NCBI GenBank assembly: GCA_964533785.1
Contig: CAZHNG010000087.1
Coordinates: 1 to 21,479 of the forward strand
DNA from: JANQRV01 sp964533785
GTDB taxonomy: Bacteria; Bacteroidota; Bacteroidia; Chitinophagales; Saprospiraceae
Direction: 5' to 3'
Length of the DNA: 21,479 nt
Shown here: one piece after another, positions 1 to 8,248 of the stretch
Layout of the letters: each line of letters starts with the position of its first letter
Numbering within the stretch: position 1 is the first letter of the stretch
Program-made: the position numbers and the translations under genes
Notes under the pieces: model-generated
Seen by the model: the letters and a program-made list of their open reading frames with translations, nothing else
Told to the model about the DNA's origin: nothing
Databases searched by the model: none

Positions 1-11
1 GCGTTTTGTTG

Positions 12-41
12 TCTAAAATCTAGCGTCTAGTGTCTAGCGTC
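12..41. repeat. Degenerate TCTAG-type short repeats
   Basis: Positions 19-41 contain three overlapping copies of TCTAG(C/T)GTC with a period of about 8 bp. Related copies lie at 77-85 and 302-311. Read on the other strand they resemble the AGATnCCAGA-type repeats at 5237-5277 and 11055-11078. Function is unknown. Confidence 0.55.
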
Positions 42-192
42 AAAAGTCCAAAATAGTTAATTGACTATGAATTACTTCTAGCGACCCTGCCAACCCGACC
101 AGAAGTCAGCCGCGTAGGGCCCCAAGTGGCGGAACAAACTAATACTTTTGAAAGACATAATATCTCCATGCACTACATGTTCTCTATGCCTG

Positions 193-219
193 CCCGCCAT
201 TACTGGCACAGTAGGCGGG
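193..219. repeat. GC-rich hairpin (REP-like)
   Basis: CCCGCC (193-198) pairs with GGCGGG (214-219), and TACTG (201-205) pairs with CAGTA (209-213). The loop is GCA, with a two-base bulge. It is followed by TTTC rather than a clean T-run, so it reads as a palindromic intergenic repeat more than a terminator. Confidence 0.6.
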
Positions 220-245
220 TTTCAAAATAAATAAGTTTCCCTTAA

Positions 246-292
246 CCTGCCCAGACGGGCCCTACGTGGACGGCTATGATGGGCTGGGCAGG
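246..292. repeat. GC-rich hairpin with 9-bp perfect stem
   Basis: CCTGCCCAG (246-254) is perfectly complementary to CTGGGCAGG (284-292). The interior contains GGGCCCTACG, an inverted copy of 113-122. Together with the hairpin at 193-219 it forms a short cluster of palindromic repeats. Confidence 0.6.
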
Positions 293-555
293 CAGGTAAA
301 CTCTAGCGTCTGGACCTAGGGGCAACACCCTTGATTTTTGTTCAATTAAGAAAATGTATTGGTTTTTTAAGCTTCATAAGAAAACAAGATTTTCGTTATT
401 TACTTTCTTTCTACTTCCGGTTCCTACCATAACCCCCACAAAATAATCCGGAATAATCTGTTGCCGGAAGGGACCGGTAGCTTCACCGGGATCTATAATA
501 AGCTGATTGACCATAAAATAAAAATACCTGGTTTTTTAAAGTTTCCTCGTTAATT

Positions 556-756
556 TACGCGCCAAATCGAATTGATATCTTGACTTCTATTGATGGAGTT
601 GATTTTGCAGAAGCCTTCCCTTCCAAAAATATGATCGAGATAGATGGCCTTCTTTTGAGTTTTATTGGTTTGAGTGATTTAGCAAAGAATAAGAGAGCTA
701 CTGGTAGAGGTATTGACTTAGATGATCTTGAAAACCTCCAAATTGAAGAAGAGTAA
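556..756 (+). pseudogene. C-terminal remnant of a nucleotidyltransferase (DUF6036/MNT-like)
   Basis: On the plus strand, in the frame of AAT at 565, about 65 codons read through to a TAA at 754-756. They begin APNRIDILTSIDGVDF and continue with MIEIDGLLLSFIGLSDL, then KNKRATGR and DLDDLENL. These are the hallmarks of the C-terminal half of small nucleotidyltransferases of the DUF6036/AbiEii-like group, where PPNRIDILTSI, a central phi-xx-DL strand and KxxxGRxxDLxDLExL are typical. The frame is open only from 517, there is no plausible start, and the N-terminal half with the GG(Y/F)A-x-x-x-H and catalytic Asp motifs is absent upstream. This indicates a 5'-deleted gene. The family call comes from motif memory, not a search. 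The minus-strand frame over the same DNA (555-785) is a shadow of it. Confidence 0.65.
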
Positions 757-842
757 GGAAGCTGCAAAGTGATAATTGTCATCACTGCCTTTCTTCCAAG
801 CGAAATATTTTAAGCCAGTTAATACTTTTTGATTTGGCAGGC

Positions 843-2321
843 CTACTTCCCAATACAAAACTTCCCAAAAATATTCCCCAATAGATCATCCGTAGTCACC
901 TCCCCCGTTATCTCACCCAGGTGGTGGAGGGCCTGCCGGATATCCAAAGCCACAAAATCCGAAGTAATGCCTTGCTCCAAACCACGCAGGACGGCATCCA
1001 GACTCTCATTCGCCTTTTGCAGGGCTTCAAAATGGCGGATATTGCTGACGACCGTACTCGAAGGGTCAATACTTTCTTCTACTACCGCGTTGTAGAGCTT
1101 TTCTTTTAAATACTCGATGTTCATTTTGTTGATGGCGGAAATAGGTACCCAACTTGATTTTCCAATGGTCTTTTTTTCAGTACCAAGCATAGTATCTGGC
1201 ATCTCCAATCTAGACCGATCCTGGTATTCATCGTCAGGATCTGGCATCTTACGCTCTTGAGGGAAAAAGTCGGTATATTTCGTATAAGGATTAAGATCCA
1301 TCTTATTAGCCACGATGAGTAGGTGTTGATTGGGGCGCATGAGTTGTGCCAGGTCCTTCCGCACTTCCTCGGGGGAAGTACGCAGGACGTCAAAAACGTA
1401 AACCAGGATGGAAGATTGCTGGATCTTTTCCATGGTTTTTTCAACGCCGATGGCTTCGATCTGGTCTTTGGCTTCGCGGATACCGGCAGTATCGATGAGG
1501 CGAAAAGCGATGCCGTTGATGTTGAGGAGCTCTTCGATGGTATCGCGGGTAGTGCCGGCAATGTCGCTGACGATGGCGCGTTCTTCGTTGAGCAGAGCAT
1601 TGAGCAGGGTAGATTTTCCGGCATTGGGGCGACCGGCGATTACGGTCTGGACGCCGTTTTTCAGCGCATTCCCGAGTTGGAAGGAACGGAGCAGGGAACG
1701 GATAAGCCCCTGGATTTTCCTTACGAGTGCTTTGAGTTTGTCCCGATCAGCAAATTCAACGTCTTCTTCGCCGAAGTCAAGTTCCAGTTCGATCAGGCTG
1801 GCAAAGTCGATGAGTTCTTGCCGCAGGTTTTGGATTTCGTTGGAAAAACCACCGCGTAATTGCCGGAGGGCAACCTGGTGAGCAGCTTCGGTAGAAGAAG
1901 CGATCAGGTCGGCGACGGCTTCGGCCTGACTAAGGTCCATTTTCCCGTTGAGGAAAGCTCGCATGGTGAATTCACCGGGTTGGGCGAGCCTGGCACCTTT
2001 ATTGATAATGAGTTGCAGGATCTCCTGGACGATGTAATCCGAACCGTGACAAGATATTTCCACGCTGTCTTCTCCGGTATAGGATTTTGGCGCGATGAAA
2101 AGCGATACTAATACTTCGTCGATCAGGCGATCTTCTTCTTTGATATTGCCGTAGTGAATGGTGTGGGTGGGTTGTTTTGTCAGGTCTTTGCCATCAAATA
2201 TGCCATTAATGAGTTGGATCGCCTCATTTCCCGAGACGCGAATGACGGCAATCGCACCTACACCCGAAGGAGTAGCGATTGCTACAATGGTGTCGTTAAT
2301 ATGATGAGCAGCGTGGTTCAT
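843..2321 (-). CDS. mnmE: tRNA uridine-5-carboxymethylaminomethyl modification GTPase MnmE
   Basis: MnmE is a dimeric GTPase that, with MnmG, modifies U34 of tRNAs decoding NNA/NNG codons, using a folate-derived one-carbon unit. The N-terminal tetrahydrofolate-binding domain starts with DTIVAIATPSGVGAIAVIRVSG. The G domain, embedded in the helical domain, shows G1 GRPNAGKS (230-237), G2 GTTRD (256-260), G3 DTAG (277-280), G4 NKMD (339-342) and G5 SAI (395-397). The protein ends in the invariant CIGK (489-492), whose Cys is essential in the family. At 492 residues it is longer than the usual 450-460. The extra residues lie between G4 and G5 (about 345-388), including two MPD(P/T) segments encoded by an 11-bp DNA repeat. 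It lies 57 bp downstream of cysS on the same strand, so co-transcription is likely. Confidence 0.97.
   Translation of the reverse strand: MNHAAHHINDTIVAIATPSGVGAIAVIRVSGNEAIQLINGIFDGKDLTKQPTHTIHYGNIKEEDRLIDEVLVSLFIAPKSYTGEDSVEISCHGSDYIVQEILQLIINKGARLAQPGEFTMRAFLNGKMDLSQAEAVADLIASSTEAAHQVALRQLRGGFSNEIQNLRQELIDFASLIELELDFGEEDVEFADRDKLKALVRKIQGLIRSLLRSFQLGNALKNGVQTVIAGRPNAGKSTLLNALLNEERAIVSDIAGTTRDTIEELLNINGIAFRLIDTAGIREAKDQIEAIGVEKTMEKIQQSSILVYVFDVLRTSPEEVRKDLAQLMRPNQHLLIVANKMDLNPYTKYTDFFPQERKMPDPDDEYQDRSRLEMPDTMLGTEKKTIGKSSWVPISAINKMNIEYLKEKLYNAVVEESIDPSSTVVSNIRHFEALQKANESLDAVLRGLEQGITSDFVALDIRQALHHLGEITGEVTTDDLLGNIFGKFCIGK
1194..1249. repeat. Two 11-bp direct repeats inside mnmE G4-G5 linker
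   Basis: ATCTGGCATCT occurs at 1194-1204 and 1239-1249, exactly 45 bp apart (15 codons). On the coding strand each reads AGATGCCAGAT and encodes MPD. The same sequence class (AGATACCAGAT, AGATGCCAGA) occurs between genes at 5253-5263 and 11055-11078. The copies lie in the part of MnmE that exceeds the family's normal length. Confidence 0.65.
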
Positions 2322-2378
2322 GGTAGTGCCGGATTTATTCGGCTTATGTTCTTTTTCATCCGAATGTATTCGGATATA

Positions 2379-3893
2379 CTAGCCTACGGTCCAGGTAGCC
2401 CCTTCTTTGCTGTCCTTGACGGTGATTTCCAGTTCTTGCAGGGAGTCGCGTATTTTATCAGAAGTATCCCAGTCTTTGTTGGTACGTGCTTTTTGGCGCA
2501 CATCGAGGATGAGTTCCATCAGGCCGTTGACCAGACTGCCGTCACCGGAGGAAGTATCCAATTCATCTTTTAGACCGAAAATGTCGTATATGAAAGTGTT
2601 GAACTGTTCCTGCAAGCGCTCCAAGGTATTCTCCTGTATATTTTCCATTGGCAAATGCCCGGCGTTTAATCCATTGATCTTGGTAACGAGTTCAAACATA
2701 CGGGCCAGTGCTTTGGGGGTATTGAAGTCATCATTCATTTCCGCCGACATCTGATCGATCAAAGTATTGACCTCTTTATCCAACTCACCGGCTTTTCCGC
2801 CTCCCTTCATATGCTTCAGTTCCTGCAATACTTTATTGGCCTCCATCAAACGGCGGTAACCCGCTTCTGCTGCTTTTAAAGCGTCATCATTCAAATCCAG
2901 GGTACTGCGGTAGTGGGATTGCAGCATAAAAAACTTTACGACCATTGGGCTGTAGCCTTTGCTGATGTGATCACTATCGCCGGTAAAGAGCTGGTAGGGG
3001 GTAATGTGGTTACCGTCACTTTTAGACATCTTCTTGCCATTCATCAACAACATGTTAGTATGCAGCCAATAGCGGGCGGGTTCGCAGCCGCAAGCACCGT
3101 AATTTTGCGCCACTTCATTTTCGTGGTGCGGGAATTTCAAATCATTACCACCACCGTGAATATCAAACTCCTGCCCCAGGTATTTGGTACTCATTGCCGA
3201 GCATTCCAGGTGCCAGCCCGGAAATCCTTCCGACCAGGGTGAAGGCCAATGCATCAGGTGCGAAGGATCGGCCTTGATCCATATCGCAAAATCAGAAGGA
3301 TGCTTTTTTTCATCCTGGTGTTTGAGATCATCGCGCGACTCGGCCAGTAAATCATCGATAACCCGACCGGAAAGTTTGCCGTAAACATCGTTTTCTTTAG
3401 CAAACTTAATAGTGTCAAAATAGACCGAACCATTTTTCTCGTAGGCATAACCGTTATCTAGTATCGCCTGGATCATGGTGATCTGTTCGATGATATGACC
3501 GGTAGCCCGGGGTTCAATATTCGGTTCCAGGGTGTTGAAAATACGCATCATCTCGTGAAAACCATTGGTATAACGCTGAACAATCTCCATGGGCTCCAAC
3601 TGTTCTAATCTTGCTTTTTTACCGATCTTATCTTCGGCACCAATATCCGCATCTCCTTCCAGGTGGCCCACATCGGTAATATTGCGGACGTACCGCACCT
3701 TATATCCCAAATGCAATAAATACCGGTAAATAATATCGAAGCTGACAAAAGTACGGCAGTTACCAAGGTGTACATCACTATAGACGGTAGGCCCACAAAC
3801 GTACATTCCAACTTTTCCTTCGTGAATGGGTTGGAAAAGCTCTTTTTTCCTGGTTAAACTGTTATAGACTTTTAGTTCTTGCTTCATGGTCAA
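2379..3893 (-). CDS. cysS: Cysteine--tRNA ligase
   Basis: A class I aminoacyl-tRNA synthetase that charges tRNA-Cys in the cytoplasm; 504 residues is near the usual length for Bacteroidota. MYVCGPTVYSDVHLGN (30-45) contains the HIGH-type signature HLGN and the first zinc ligand C33. The other ligands are C231 (HLECSAMS), H256 and E260 (FPHHENE), spaced as in the E. coli enzyme. KMSKS is at 288-292. The anticodon-binding helical region follows (MSAEMNDDFNTPKALA). Translation may start at M1 (3893) or M3 (3887); M3 gives MKQELKVYNSLTRKKE, the more usual family start. It is upstream of mnmE with a 57-bp gap. I could not identify a promoter motif in the 134-bp gap to the DUF1501 gene. Confidence 0.97.
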   Translation of the reverse strand: MTMKQELKVYNSLTRKKELFQPIHEGKVGMYVCGPTVYSDVHLGNCRTFVSFDIIYRYLLHLGYKVRYVRNITDVGHLEGDADIGAEDKIGKKARLEQLEPMEIVQRYTNGFHEMMRIFNTLEPNIEPRATGHIIEQITMIQAILDNGYAYEKNGSVYFDTIKFAKENDVYGKLSGRVIDDLLAESRDDLKHQDEKKHPSDFAIWIKADPSHLMHWPSPWSEGFPGWHLECSAMSTKYLGQEFDIHGGGNDLKFPHHENEVAQNYGACGCEPARYWLHTNMLLMNGKKMSKSDGNHITPYQLFTGDSDHISKGYSPMVVKFFMLQSHYRSTLDLNDDALKAAEAGYRRLMEANKVLQELKHMKGGGKAGELDKEVNTLIDQMSAEMNDDFNTPKALARMFELVTKINGLNAGHLPMENIQENTLERLQEQFNTFIYDIFGLKDELDTSSGDGSLVNGLMELILDVRQKARTNKDWDTSDKIRDSLQELEITVKDSKEGATWTVG

Positions 3894-4027
3894 TATTTGC
3901 TGATTGGGTAATCAAATGCGTGTTTTTACAATTCTGTGATATGCATAAAATGCTTCCTGCCGAAAAATGGTTCACAAAAATAAAAATCTTGTTTGTACCC
4001 TGAAAATAAAACCATTTTGAATTGAGG

Positions 4028-5227
4028 CTATCCTATCATGGCCAAAGGATCAAAAGATTGTCCTAAAACCAGGTTAGCATTGGTATCCAGCCACTGCTCC
4101 AGAATAGTAGCATAAATTTGGCGGAAATCAATTTGGTAAATTAAGTCTCCTTTATCCAGGTTCAACAGATCTGGAGCAGCGTTGTAGAACCCCGGTTTTT
4201 TGATACCGCCACCGATCAGGAATAAATTATTTGCCGTACCATGATCCGTGCCATTGCTGGCATTCTGTTTAACGCGCCTTCCGAACTCCGAAAAAGTCAG
4301 TATAAGCGTATCGTTTAACAGATTATTTTGCTGCAAATCTTTCACCAGGGCAGCCACTCCTTCAGCATATTGCCGTAATAATCGTGCTTGTTGATTTTTT
4401 TGATTGGCATGGGTGTCAAAGCCGGTAAGACTCACGTAGTAGATCTTGGTATCCGTATCGGCCGTGATCAATTCGGCGATCTGTTTGAGATCTCTGCCGA
4501 AGGGTGTTTGTGGAAATGCCGCTTTGGATTGATAGACTTTAGATTGCTCAAATAAATACTTGGCAGATGACTGTGTATTGATCATGGTTTTGTACAAATA
4601 GCGTACATTTTCTTCGGCATGGTGTTCGTCAAAATTTTGACCTGCTAACTGCAGGAATTTGTTGTCGGTGGTTTTCTTCAGTTGACCGGGGTTACCCATC
4701 GCAAAACCGTTACGTTGCTCGCCTTTTAAAGCCAGACTCAAGTTGGCATCAACTTCCAAGGCATGATAAGGAACATCACAATTACTGCAATTGCTGTCCA
4801 GGTATCTTCCCAGCCAACCGGTCGTCCAGTATTCGTCGCTGTTACTTGCCGTATGCCAGATGTCCATCGACCGGAAATGAGAGCGATCGGGATTGGGATA
4901 TCCTACACTATTAACAATGCTCAACAATCCTTCATCTAATAAGGGCTGCAGGGCGGATAAAGCAGGATGGAATCCTAGTTCATCGTGAATTTTTAATACC
5001 TCATTGGATGGAATGGCAAGCCTTGGCCGATTGTTATAATAAACATCATTCTGATAGGGAACAACAGTGTTCAAACCATCATTTCCGCCGGATAACTGAA
5101 TGACGATCAATATTTTGCCGGAACGGCTGTTAAAGGGCCTTTTATTGAACTCAGCTTGTAAAAAGGAAGGCACCATTAAAGCGGTGGATGCCAATGCGGA
5201 TGATCTTATGAAGTTTCTTCTTTTCAT
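4028..5227 (-). CDS. DUF1501 family protein (Tat-exported, sulfatase-like fold)
   Basis: A 399-residue protein of the DUF1501 family, related to the alkaline phosphatase/sulfatase fold; its substrate is unknown. It begins MKRRNFIRSSALASTALMVP, a twin-arginine signal (R3 R4) followed by a hydrophobic stretch, so export through Tat is expected. Family landmarks are VIQLSGGNDGLNTVVP (about 42-57), HFRSMDIWHTA, SEFGRRVKQNAS and GTDHGTANNLFLIGGGI near the C-terminus. It follows a DUF1800 gene by 103 bp on the same strand, the arrangement commonly seen for this pair across Bacteroidota, Planctomycetota and Proteobacteria. The intergenic gap is occupied by degenerate TAGA-type repeats. The biochemical role of the pair is not established, so I do not assign one. 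Confidence 0.93.
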   Translation of the reverse strand: MKRRNFIRSSALASTALMVPSFLQAEFNKRPFNSRSGKILIVIQLSGGNDGLNTVVPYQNDVYYNNRPRLAIPSNEVLKIHDELGFHPALSALQPLLDEGLLSIVNSVGYPNPDRSHFRSMDIWHTASNSDEYWTTGWLGRYLDSNCSNCDVPYHALEVDANLSLALKGEQRNGFAMGNPGQLKKTTDNKFLQLAGQNFDEHHAEENVRYLYKTMINTQSSAKYLFEQSKVYQSKAAFPQTPFGRDLKQIAELITADTDTKIYYVSLTGFDTHANQKNQQARLLRQYAEGVAALVKDLQQNNLLNDTLILTFSEFGRRVKQNASNGTDHGTANNLFLIGGGIKKPGFYNAAPDLLNLDKGDLIYQIDFRQIYATILEQWLDTNANLVLGQSFDPLAMIG

Positions 5228-5236
5228 TTTTTAAGT

Positions 5237-5277
5237 TTAGACTTTAGATGCTAGATACCAGATGTCAGACCTTAGAC
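5237..5277. repeat. Degenerate TAGAY-type repeat tract between DUF1800 and DUF1501 genes
   Basis: About 40 bp is built from imperfect 8-10-bp units: TTAGACTTTAGATGC, TAGATACCAGATGTCAGAC, CTTAGAC. It fills part of the 103-bp intercistronic gap. It is the same sequence class as 11055-11078, the two copies inside mnmE and, on the other strand, 12-41. Confidence 0.6.
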
Positions 5278-5330
5278 GGTTTGGATGTGGGGAAAGGGGG
5301 ATGGGTATGTTGATTTAGTAGATTGATATT

Positions 5331-6719
5331 TTAACACATTTGATATTCCGGTAAAGACATAAACAGAAGCGTGATGGCACGGCTGTAGCTGGGAACCTGC
5401 AAACGATGCACTACGTTATCGAAGTTTTGTTGGCTGAATTGCGGTTGACTCAATAGCAGCCATTCCCGTAAATCATCGAATACGACATCGTCAGATTTAC
5501 CATTGGTCAATTCTTCTATCGGAGAAAAATCGATTTGGGCCTCCAACTTGGAGATCCTTTTGCTGCGCGATAGCGCTTTTAAACTGTCCTTAGATTTAAT
5601 ATCGACCCTGGCCTGCTTCAGCAGTCCCGCGGGAAGATTGAGCCGCATCATCAAGGTGGAATTGTCGATCCAGGCTTTGCCACCCGGCCACCCAGCGACA
5701 TTTGGCGGGTTAAAGGGAATTTGTCCGAGGGCCCTCAACACACCGTACACAACCAGTGGGTTTTGAAAATTAATATGAAGCGACCGCTTCAACCCTGCAA
5801 TCAATTCAACCGGAGATTTAATTTTGGTACCCATATTAGCCGGCTGATAAAACCAATCACTGGTGAATATAGTCTCCATCAGTGTTCCGATATGATAGTC
5901 AGCACGATAAAACCCATCCGCCAGCTCCCGTATGATCGATTCATCCGGTTGAATATTAACAAAATAGCGGTAAATTTTACGCGTAATGAATACCGCCGTC
6001 TCCCTTTTTTCCAAGACAATATCGAGGATATCCTCTCCATTGAAATTACCGGATTTCCCCAAAAATGCTTTCGTACCAAAATCGTGAAAATGTTGCCTGA
6101 AAATAAAATCTCCCTGAATGGTACTTGACCATCCCGTAAAAGCTCTTGCCGCTTCTTTGATGTCCTTCTCCGAATAATTACCGCGGCCGATGGTAAAAAG
6201 CTCTAGTAATTCCCGGGCGAAATTTTCATTGGGTTGCCTTTTACGGTTCTGTTGATTGTTCAAATACCTGATCATAGCGGGATCTTTGGCAATAGCCAAT
6301 ACAAGATCGCGGAAGTAACCCAGAGCGTTCTCCCGAATAGCGTTAAGCTGTTTTGTCGCTATATCACCGGAACGGGAACGGCAAGCAAAATGGCCGTGCC
6401 AAAAAAGGCTCATTTTTTCCAATAAAGCACTTTCCGCAGGATTGGCCATCCTGTCAACCCAACCAATGGTTTGCTGTAACAAAGCCTTGCGATTCCTTTC
6501 CCGGATCGCTTTTTTTTCTTCATCCGTCAGGCCTCTTGGGTTCTCCGGGATAAATGATTCCGCAGATATTTTTTTCACATCTTTTGCTGCGCGAAAAAGC
6601 TGTTTGACGGCCTTATCGACAGTCCAGCCCTTTTTTTCTTTCCATTCTTCCGGACTCAGTCCAAATCCCGCTCGCCAGTACAAATGATTGATTTGATGCA
6701 TACTCTTATAATTAGTCAT
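5331..6719 (-). CDS. DUF1800 family protein
   Basis: A 462-residue member of DUF1800, mostly helical and of unknown biochemical function. Visible family landmarks are HLYWRAGFGLSPEE near the N-terminus (12-25), MSLFWHGHF (103-111), the signature run RYLNNQQNRKRQPNENFARE (151-170) continuing LLELFTIGRGNYSEKDIKEAARAFTGW, FHDFGTKAFLG, KIKSPVELI, and PFNPPNVAGWPGG before the C-terminus. No classical signal peptide is obvious, although these proteins are usually encoded with an exported DUF1501 partner, as here. The start may be M1 or M7. It is the first gene of the pair and is divergent from the thioredoxin-fold gene, with 121 bp between them. Confidence 0.93.
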   Translation of the reverse strand: MTNYKSMHQINHLYWRAGFGLSPEEWKEKKGWTVDKAVKQLFRAAKDVKKISAESFIPENPRGLTDEEKKAIRERNRKALLQQTIGWVDRMANPAESALLEKMSLFWHGHFACRSRSGDIATKQLNAIRENALGYFRDLVLAIAKDPAMIRYLNNQQNRKRQPNENFARELLELFTIGRGNYSEKDIKEAARAFTGWSSTIQGDFIFRQHFHDFGTKAFLGKSGNFNGEDILDIVLEKRETAVFITRKIYRYFVNIQPDESIIRELADGFYRADYHIGTLMETIFTSDWFYQPANMGTKIKSPVELIAGLKRSLHINFQNPLVVYGVLRALGQIPFNPPNVAGWPGGKAWIDNSTLMMRLNLPAGLLKQARVDIKSKDSLKALSRSKRISKLEAQIDFSPIEELTNGKSDDVVFDDLREWLLLSQPQFSQQNFDNVVHRLQVPSYSRAITLLFMSLPEYQMC

Positions 6720-6809
6720 TCAATAGTGGTCTGCCTGATAGACTCCTCAATTTGCCCATCGTTTAATCGCCTTAACTTTTTTTAACGAAAAATCCAGCCT
6801 AAAAATCAC

Positions 6810-6817
6810 TAATTTTG
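6810..6817 (+). promoter_or_regulatory. Candidate Bacteroidota -7 element (TAATTTTG)
   Basis: TAATTTTG matches the TAnnTTTG consensus of the primary sigma factor of Bacteroidota and lies 23 bp before the ATG at 6841. A convincing -33 TTTG is not visible at the expected distance, so this rests on one box only. Confidence 0.4.
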
Positions 6818-6840
6818 GAACTCAACAAGTTATAAATACA

Positions 6841-8007
6841 ATGAAAATGAAATCAATATCGATCCTTGCTATTTTATTATTTAGTATAACGGCATCCGTT
6901 TACGGAGGCATAGAATTCTTCGAAGGCTCCTGGGAAGAAGCGCTGGCAGAAGCCAAAGCTCAGGATAAGATCATATTCATGGATGCCTATGCCGTATGGT
7001 GTGGACCTTGCAAAAGAATGGCCAAGACCGTATTTACCGATGAGGAAGTCGGAAAATTTTATAACGATAAGTTTATCAATGTAAAAATGGATATGGAAAA
7101 GGGGGAAGGCATACAATTGCGCAGTAAATATAGAGTTATGGCCTATCCAACCCTGCTTTATATTGATTATACAGGAGAGGTCGTTCAGAAAGTAAAAGGT
7201 GCCAGAGGCGTTGACGCCTTTATAGAACTGGGAAAAAAAGCATTACTTCAAGTAGATCGTAGTGATGCGTATGCGGCAGAATATGAAAAAGGTAAAAGAG
7301 ATCCGGAGTTTGTTTACAATTATATCAGGGCGCTTAACAATGCAGGTAAACCCAGCACCAAGGTGGCTAATGAGTACCTCTACGAACAAAAGGACCTTAC
7401 CACAGAGCAGAACTTGAAACTAATCCTCGAAGCAGCTACTCATGCAGACTCCCGCATTTTTGAATTATTAATTGAATACAGGAAGCAGATCGCTGCTCTA
7501 ACCTCCGAGGAAGTGGTTAAAGACCGGATTAAATTTGCCTGTGATAATACGGTTTTAAGGGCCATCGAATTCGAGAGCCGCGATCTTCTGGAACAGGCAC
7601 AAAATAAAATGAAGGAACATTACCCTGAGATGGCCAAAACCTTCGAGATTGAAAAGGAAATGGCATTTTGTCTGGAGATGAAAAACGTTGAGGGTTATCT
7701 TGATGCCTGTAAAGACTACGTGAAAAAAGCCATTAAAGATGACCCGGAGGCGCTTAATGAATTGGCACTGGACATCAGACGCAACTTCAATGATCATGTT
7801 GAGGCAATGAAGGAAGCAGAGGATATTGCCGAAAAAGCCGCCAAATCGGATTCCGATTTTAAATATTACCTTACCTACGCTCGTATCCTCGAAGAAAACG
7901 GGAAAAAGTCAGAAGCCCTCAAAGCAATGAAAAATTGCTTAGAGCTGGCAACGGAAGAAAAGGATAAAGTAATGATTCAGAGGATTACTGATCGTATGCG
8001 AGGGTAA
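6841..8007 (+). CDS. Exported thioredoxin-fold protein with C-terminal helical-repeat region
   Basis: 388 residues. MKMKSISILAILLFSITASVYG is a Sec signal peptide with cleavage near residue 22. A thioredoxin-like domain (about 25-135) follows, with the redox motif WCGPC (53-57) in the context AVWCGPCKRMAKTVF and the cis-Pro at YPT (102-104). This form resembles the thioredoxin_7/DsbD-gamma-like group, so a periplasmic thiol-disulfide exchange role is likely. The remaining 250 residues are rich in charged helices. The end (YYLTYARILEENGKKSEALKAMKNCLELA) looks like a TPR pair, perhaps a partner-binding module. The substrate is unknown. The start is supported by the signal peptide. A TAATTTTG box is 23 bp upstream, and a hairpin terminator follows the stop at once. 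The gene stands alone. Confidence 0.9.
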   Translation: MKMKSISILAILLFSITASVYGGIEFFEGSWEEALAEAKAQDKIIFMDAYAVWCGPCKRMAKTVFTDEEVGKFYNDKFINVKMDMEKGEGIQLRSKYRVMAYPTLLYIDYTGEVVQKVKGARGVDAFIELGKKALLQVDRSDAYAAEYEKGKRDPEFVYNYIRALNNAGKPSTKVANEYLYEQKDLTTEQNLKLILEAATHADSRIFELLIEYRKQIAALTSEEVVKDRIKFACDNTVLRAIEFESRDLLEQAQNKMKEHYPEMAKTFEIEKEMAFCLEMKNVEGYLDACKDYVKKAIKDDPEALNELALDIRRNFNDHVEAMKEAEDIAEKAAKSDSDFKYYLTYARILEENGKKSEALKAMKNCLELATEEKDKVMIQRITDRMRG

Positions 8008-8009
8008 AA

Positions 8010-8033
8010 ATAAAAAGGACGAGGCCTTTTTAT
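8010..8033 (+). terminator. Probable rho-independent terminator
   Basis: ATAAAAAGG (8010-8018) pairs perfectly with CCTTTTTAT (8025-8033) around the loop ACGAGG. It starts three bases after the stop codon at 8007. The T-run lies within the 3' arm. The A/T symmetry means it could also work on the minus strand against transcripts from 8249. Confidence 0.6.
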
Positions 8034-8062
8034 AATTAGAGATGAAAGAAATACGTCCGAAT

Positions 8063-8243
8063 AACATGAGTCATCCCAAATTTCCAAGCACAAGCCTATT
8101 ATATTGGTTTTCAAATAACTACGTCCTAGGTTAACGGGGGAACGCATTCCACGATACATTTAACTCGAAACGCGTTAACCATTTGATAATCACGGCCAAA
8201 TCGAATTATTGAAATACCATCTAATTTCGGGATGATTCATGTT
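8063..8243. mobile_element. Putative MITE-like element with ~21-bp terminal inverted repeats
   Basis: The left end AACATGAGTCATCCCAAATT (8063-8082) is an inverted match to the right end at 8223-8243. The reverse complement of the right end reads AACATGA-A-TCATCCCG-AAATT. The two agree apart from one substitution and one extra base. The 181-bp interior has no credible gene, but has a second nested dyad, GGTTAACG (8129-8136) / CGTTAACC (8173-8180). The element fills the gap between two convergent genes. No clear target-site duplication was seen. It could instead be a decayed insertion-sequence remnant. Confidence 0.5.
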
Positions 8244-8248
8244 TTCTT

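Larger units (their letters stand above)
1..516. other. Intergenic region rich in small repeats
   Basis: I see no gene in this stretch. It holds degenerate TCTAGCGTC-type repeats (12-41, 77-85, 302-311), two GC-rich hairpins (193-219 and 246-292), and a 10-bp motif CGTAGGGCCC at 113-122 that recurs inverted at 257-266. The AT-rich part from about 320 to 516 shows no coding potential. No tRNA or riboswitch fold was recognised. It lies beyond the 3' end of mnmE and reads as a cluster of REP-like debris next to a decayed gene. Confidence 0.6.

Noticed and set aside
193..292. Tandem terminators or a riboswitch
   Set aside because: The hairpins lack T-runs, share sub-motifs with each other in inverted orientation, and no downstream gene on either strand is placed to use them.
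555..785. Minus-strand open frame of 76 codons
   Set aside because: It is antisense to the plus-strand nucleotidyltransferase remnant, whose translation shows clear family motifs; the minus-strand product is Ser/Lys-rich and resembles nothing.
7977..8159. 60-codon minus-strand open frame after the thioredoxin-fold gene
   Set aside because: It overlaps the terminator hairpin and the left part of the MITE-like element and has no credible protein features.
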